Source of the DNA: an uncultured Pirellula sp.
GTDB lineage: Bacteria > Planctomycetota > Planctomycetia > Pirellulales > Pirellulaceae
Assembly: GCA_903837255.1 (NCBI GenBank)
Contig: CAILTZ010000222.1
Location: 1-9,076, forward strand
Direction of reading: 5' to 3'
Length of the DNA: 9,076 nt
Shown: piece after piece, positions 6,908-9,076 of the stretch
Position numbering within the stretch: the stretch's first letter is position 1
How the letters are laid out: each line of letters opens with the position of its first letter
Notes under the pieces: model-generated
What the model saw: the letters and a program-made list of their open reading frames with translations, nothing else
Databases searched by the model: none
Told to the model about the DNA's origin: nothing
Position numbers and translations under genes: made by a program

Positions 6908-6932
6908 AATACCTCTTTGAGTATTGTTTCTC
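6908..6932 (+). terminator. Candidate terminator after the five-gene block
   Basis: AATA and CTC (6908-6911, 6913-6915, with C6912 bulged) pair with GAG and TATT (6919-6925) around a TTT loop, followed by GTTTCTC. The stem is short and AT-rich at its base and the tail is interrupted, so this is only a modest candidate. It is the best terminator-like structure between the block and asnB. Confidence 0.3.
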
Positions 6933-6960
6933 ACTTTGGTGGGGTTATCCGGGCCTCCGC

Positions 6961-6988
6961 ACAAAGCCGGGTAAAAACAAAGCCGGGT
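6961..6988. repeat. 12-bp direct repeat in the asnB leader
   Basis: ACAAAGCCGGGT occurs at 6961-6972 and exactly again at 6977-6988, separated by AAAA (period 16 bp). A CCCGGC at 7045-7050 could pair with either GCCGGG core. The string AAGCCGGGTG (6981-6990) is shared with the palindrome upstream of moeA (83-92). Confidence 0.7.
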
Positions 6989-7014
6989 GATTTCTGGCAA
7001 TCCTGACCCCAGGG

Positions 7015-7036
7015 GCAGCGACGCCATGGTTGCTGC
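7015..7036 (+). other. Stem-loop in the asnB 5' leader
   Basis: GCAGCGAC (7015-7022) pairs with GTTGCTGC (7029-7036) through eight base pairs including one G-U, with a GCCATG loop. Together with the repeated GCCGGG elements upstream and CCCGGC at 7045-7050, this suggests a folded leader RNA about 60 nt before the asnB start. There is no T-run, so it is not a terminator. No known riboswitch class was recognised. Confidence 0.4.
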
Positions 7037-7096
7037 AGGTCTTTCCCGGCAACTACCGTTTCATAACACCGCCTTAATGAGAGACTTCCGCAATCC

Positions 7097-8872
7097 ATGT
7101 GCGGGTTCCTGACAGCATTTTCCACCCAAGAGCTTTGCGTTGCGGCCTTGCGCACCGGTCTGACCCGAATGGCCAATCGAGGCCCTGACGGCGTTGGGGA
7201 GTGGTCTGCGTCTAATACGTATTTGGGACATCGCCGATTGGCGATCTTGGATCTGGACGACCGGGCTGCACAGCCGATGCTTTCTCGATGCGGTCGTTAT
7301 CGGATTGTTTTTAACGGAGAGATCTACAACTTTAGGTCGCTTCGTGAGCGACTTGAGCGTGAAGGAGTGCGTTTCCGAACCAATTCGGACACGGAGGTCA
7401 TTCTCGAAGGCTTTATCCGTTGGGGTCGAGATATCCTGCCCGAGCTGCACGGTATGTTTGCATTGGTGATTTGGGACGATCTGCAGCAACGAGCTTTCGC
7501 GGCTCGGGACCCGTATGGCATCAAGCCTCTTTACTATGGGCGGTTCAAGGATGGTGTCCTGTTTGCTTCACAGGTAAAAGCCATCCTCGATACGGGGCTT
7601 GTTTCCAGGGAGCCTTGCGTGGACGGTCAAGCTGGTTTCTGGCTCATGGGCTCGGTGCCCGAGCCGTATACTTGGTACCGAGATGTCTCTGTGTTACCAG
7701 CCGGGGGCTTGTGTTGGATCGAAGACTCTCGGGTCGCATCCACGGAGACATGGTGCGACATTCAATCGATTTGGCGGGATGCACCTGTCTGCAATCAGGA
7801 TGCTGACTTGGTTTTTAAAGAGGTCCGAGGGCACCTTCGCGAAAGTGTCGAGCGTCATCTTGTCTCGGATGTCCCGGTGGGTGTTTTTCTCTCAGGTGGC
7901 ATCGATTCGGGCGCGCTTGCTGGCCTGATGTGCGATGCTGGGGCAGAGGACATTCTGGGGGTAACGATCAGTTATTCCGAGTACGATGGTACCAAGTACG
8001 ATGAGTCACCCGATGCGGCAATCATCGCCAAGTGCTACGGCATTGAGCATCACGTTCGACGGGTATCCAAACAGGAATTCCTCGACGATCTACCTCGGAT
8101 ACTCGATTCGATGGACCAACCGAGCGTCGATGGCATCAATACTTGGTATGCCGCCAAAGCGACCAAGGAGTTGGGTCTCAAAGTGGTCGTCTCAGGCGTC
8201 GGTGGGGATGAATTGTTCCTTGGGTATGGTTCCTTCAAGAGACTTCCGCAACTGGTTTCGTTGTGGAGAAGCCTGCACAAAATTCCAGGGTTGAATTTGA
8301 TGGCAAGGCAAGCGTTCAGAGTCCAAGCGGCGCTGACGCAGAACCCGCGTTGGTATTTGGCTCCGAGTCTTCTCAAGGACATACGGGGAGCATGGCTCTT
8401 GCGGCGTAGCTTGATGAGTCCAACCGATGCAGTGCAAGCGATCGGTTTTCCAGGCACTTCCGAGTTAACCCCCGAGATGTTGATTGCAAAATACGGCAAG
8501 GCCGCACACGGAGAGTTTCCCCAGGACATGCAGTTGTCCTTGGCCCAACTGGAGTCGACGATGTACCTGCGCAATCAACTACTTCGCGACAGCGACTGGG
8601 CGAGCATGCATCACAGCGTCGAGCTGCGAACGCCGCTGGTCGATGCGCAGCTACTGAAGAATCTCCAACCCTATTTGAACGCCTTTCCTCGGTTTCCGAA
8701 GAAATCGCTTCTAGCGAATTCTCCGAACAAGCCGCTTCCATCGGTGTTACAAAGCCGCGCGAAAACGGGTTTCTCCATCCCTGTTTACCAATGGATGCAA
8801 GAGGTAACGTCAGAATCGCGAGGTCCAAGAGCGGCGGCATGGGCCAAGTTCGTTGCGTCTCGATACCAGTAG
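7097..8872 (+). CDS. asnB: Asparagine synthetase (glutamine-hydrolysing) / AsnB-type amidotransferase
   Basis: Cytoplasmic enzyme that transfers glutamine-derived ammonia to an ATP-activated carboxylate, aspartate in the classical case. The 591-residue product has both domains. Class II glutaminase: Cys2 right after the initiator Met (nucleophile), NRGPDG (27-32), NGEIYNF (73-79), SDTEVIL (97-103) and ARDPYGIKPLYY (136-147). Synthetase: PP-loop FLSGGIDS (264-271), SGVGGDELFLGY (366-377), VELRTPLVD (508-516) and KTGFSIP (556-562). All expected motifs are present, so it should be active. The requirement for Cys at position 2 fixes the start at 7097 despite a weak Shine-Dalgarno (GAGAG, 13 nt away). 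Many bacterial paralogues of this form sit in exopolysaccharide clusters and amidate sugar-linked or peptide carboxylates; no flanking glycosyltransferase is in view, so that role is unproven. It is 248 bp from the previous gene and probably separately transcribed. Confidence 0.92.
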   Translation: MCGFLTAFSTQELCVAALRTGLTRMANRGPDGVGEWSASNTYLGHRRLAILDLDDRAAQPMLSRCGRYRIVFNGEIYNFRSLRERLEREGVRFRTNSDTEVILEGFIRWGRDILPELHGMFALVIWDDLQQRAFAARDPYGIKPLYYGRFKDGVLFASQVKAILDTGLVSREPCVDGQAGFWLMGSVPEPYTWYRDVSVLPAGGLCWIEDSRVASTETWCDIQSIWRDAPVCNQDADLVFKEVRGHLRESVERHLVSDVPVGVFLSGGIDSGALAGLMCDAGAEDILGVTISYSEYDGTKYDESPDAAIIAKCYGIEHHVRRVSKQEFLDDLPRILDSMDQPSVDGINTWYAAKATKELGLKVVVSGVGGDELFLGYGSFKRLPQLVSLWRSLHKIPGLNLMARQAFRVQAALTQNPRWYLAPSLLKDIRGAWLLRRSLMSPTDAVQAIGFPGTSELTPEMLIAKYGKAAHGEFPQDMQLSLAQLESTMYLRNQLLRDSDWASMHHSVELRTPLVDAQLLKNLQPYLNAFPRFPKKSLLANSPNKPLPSVLQSRAKTGFSIPVYQWMQEVTSESRGPRAAAWAKFVASRYQ

Positions 8873-8902
8873 GATCTGGGGTGAGTTGCGGGATCTAATT
8901 GA

Positions 8903-9076
8903 TTTTCGGTTCTTCAGGTATTTTTGTTGGTAACGCTCGGTATTCTCGTACTCAGTTTCGCGGTACTCGTACTCGTGCTCGTGCTCGTGCTCGAAGGGCT
9001 TGAATTAATCCGAGTCGATCACCTTTTGAAGGAACGTGGAAACTGCCTATATTTGGCTCAGATATCGGCTGAATTC
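8903..9076 (+). other. Open reading frame running off the right edge; doubtful partial gene
   Basis: After a TGA at 8900-8902 the + strand stays open to the window end (58 codons). It reads as a hydrophobic stretch (VFLLVTLGILVLSFAVLVLV), the Val-Leu run of the hexamer repeat, then a soluble-looking tail (RVDHLLKERGNCLYLAQ). There is no ATG, only TTG and GTG codons, and no good ribosome binding site. A - strand frame is also open through the repeat from the edge to a stop near 8955. Neither can be called a gene without the sequence beyond 9076. Confidence 0.15.
8942..8992. repeat. Hexanucleotide tandem repeat (GTACTC/GTGCTC)
   Basis: Five uninterrupted hexamers occupy 8963-8992 (two GTACTC, then three GTGCTC). 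Before them, after the 9-bp spacer 8954-8962, stand another GTACTC (8948-8953) and a degenerate ATTCTC (8942-8947). The period is a multiple of three, so all frames stay open: Val-Leu on the + strand, Glu-Tyr/Glu-His, Ser-Thr or Arg-Ala/Val on the - strand. I associate such arrays with intergenic regions of Rhodopirellula-type planctomycetes, from memory only. Confidence 0.8.

Noticed and set aside
6955..7050. Possible c-di-GMP (GEMM) riboswitch before asnB because of AAAGCCGGGT.
   Set aside because: The rest of the conserved GEMM core and its pairing pattern cannot be found.
6824..7176. Two short - strand open frames in the asnB leader.
   Set aside because: They overlap conserved coding ends, lack ribosome binding sites and have no recognisable protein features.
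9071..9076. The window ends exactly in GAATTC, suggesting an EcoRI cloning junction.
   Set aside because: A six-base match at one end can be chance and nothing else indicates a vector or chimeric join.

Overview
The window reads as chromosomal DNA of a planctomycete, probably of the Pirellula/Rhodopirellula type. That placement is an inference from moderate GC content, frequent TTG (Leu) and CGA (Arg) codons, weak or absent Shine-Dalgarno sequences, a (GTACTC/GTGCTC)n hexamer repeat, and protein subfamilies (a PF04734 ceramidase-like cytoplasmic protein, an unusual ACS-type MFS carrier) that I associate with that phylum. No search could be run. All six convincing genes, plus one weakly supported partial frame at the right edge, lie on the + strand. 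No tRNA, rRNA, CRISPR array, transposase or phage gene is visible.

Layout. Bases 1-248 are a leader with a G-rich start, a strong imperfect palindrome (61-117) and a possible -35 box. Then comes moeA (249-1478; molybdenum cofactor biosynthesis), followed by a hairpin (1539-1563) that may separate it from the next unit. Bases 1612-6848 form a compact co-directional block of five genes: a galactonate-dehydratase-like enolase-superfamily enzyme, a DapA/NanA-family lyase, an ACS-type MFS carrier, a PF04734 (neutral ceramidase-like) zinc hydrolase overlapping the carrier gene by 14 bp, and a small DUF2834-type membrane protein. Bases 6849-7096 are an intergenic leader with a candidate terminator, a 12-bp direct repeat and a stem-loop. 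asnB (7097-8872; class II glutamine amidotransferase/asparagine synthetase) follows. The last 204 bp hold a hexameric tandem repeat and an open frame running off the window edge.

How the genes may work together. The five-gene block looks like a catabolic unit for an acid sugar or acid-sugar conjugate: uptake by the MFS carrier, possible hydrolysis of an amide or ester by the ceramidase-like protein, dehydration of an aldonate to a 2-keto-3-deoxy acid, then aldol cleavage or further dehydration by the DapA-family enzyme. The step order and substrate are inference. Three of these proteins depart from their textbook relatives at key positions: Gly in place of the ceramidase serine nucleophile, Gln in place of the DapA/NanA tyrosine, and Gln in place of both proton-coupling carboxylates known from DgoT. 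The unit is therefore unlikely to be the standard galactonate pathway and is the most interesting part of the window.
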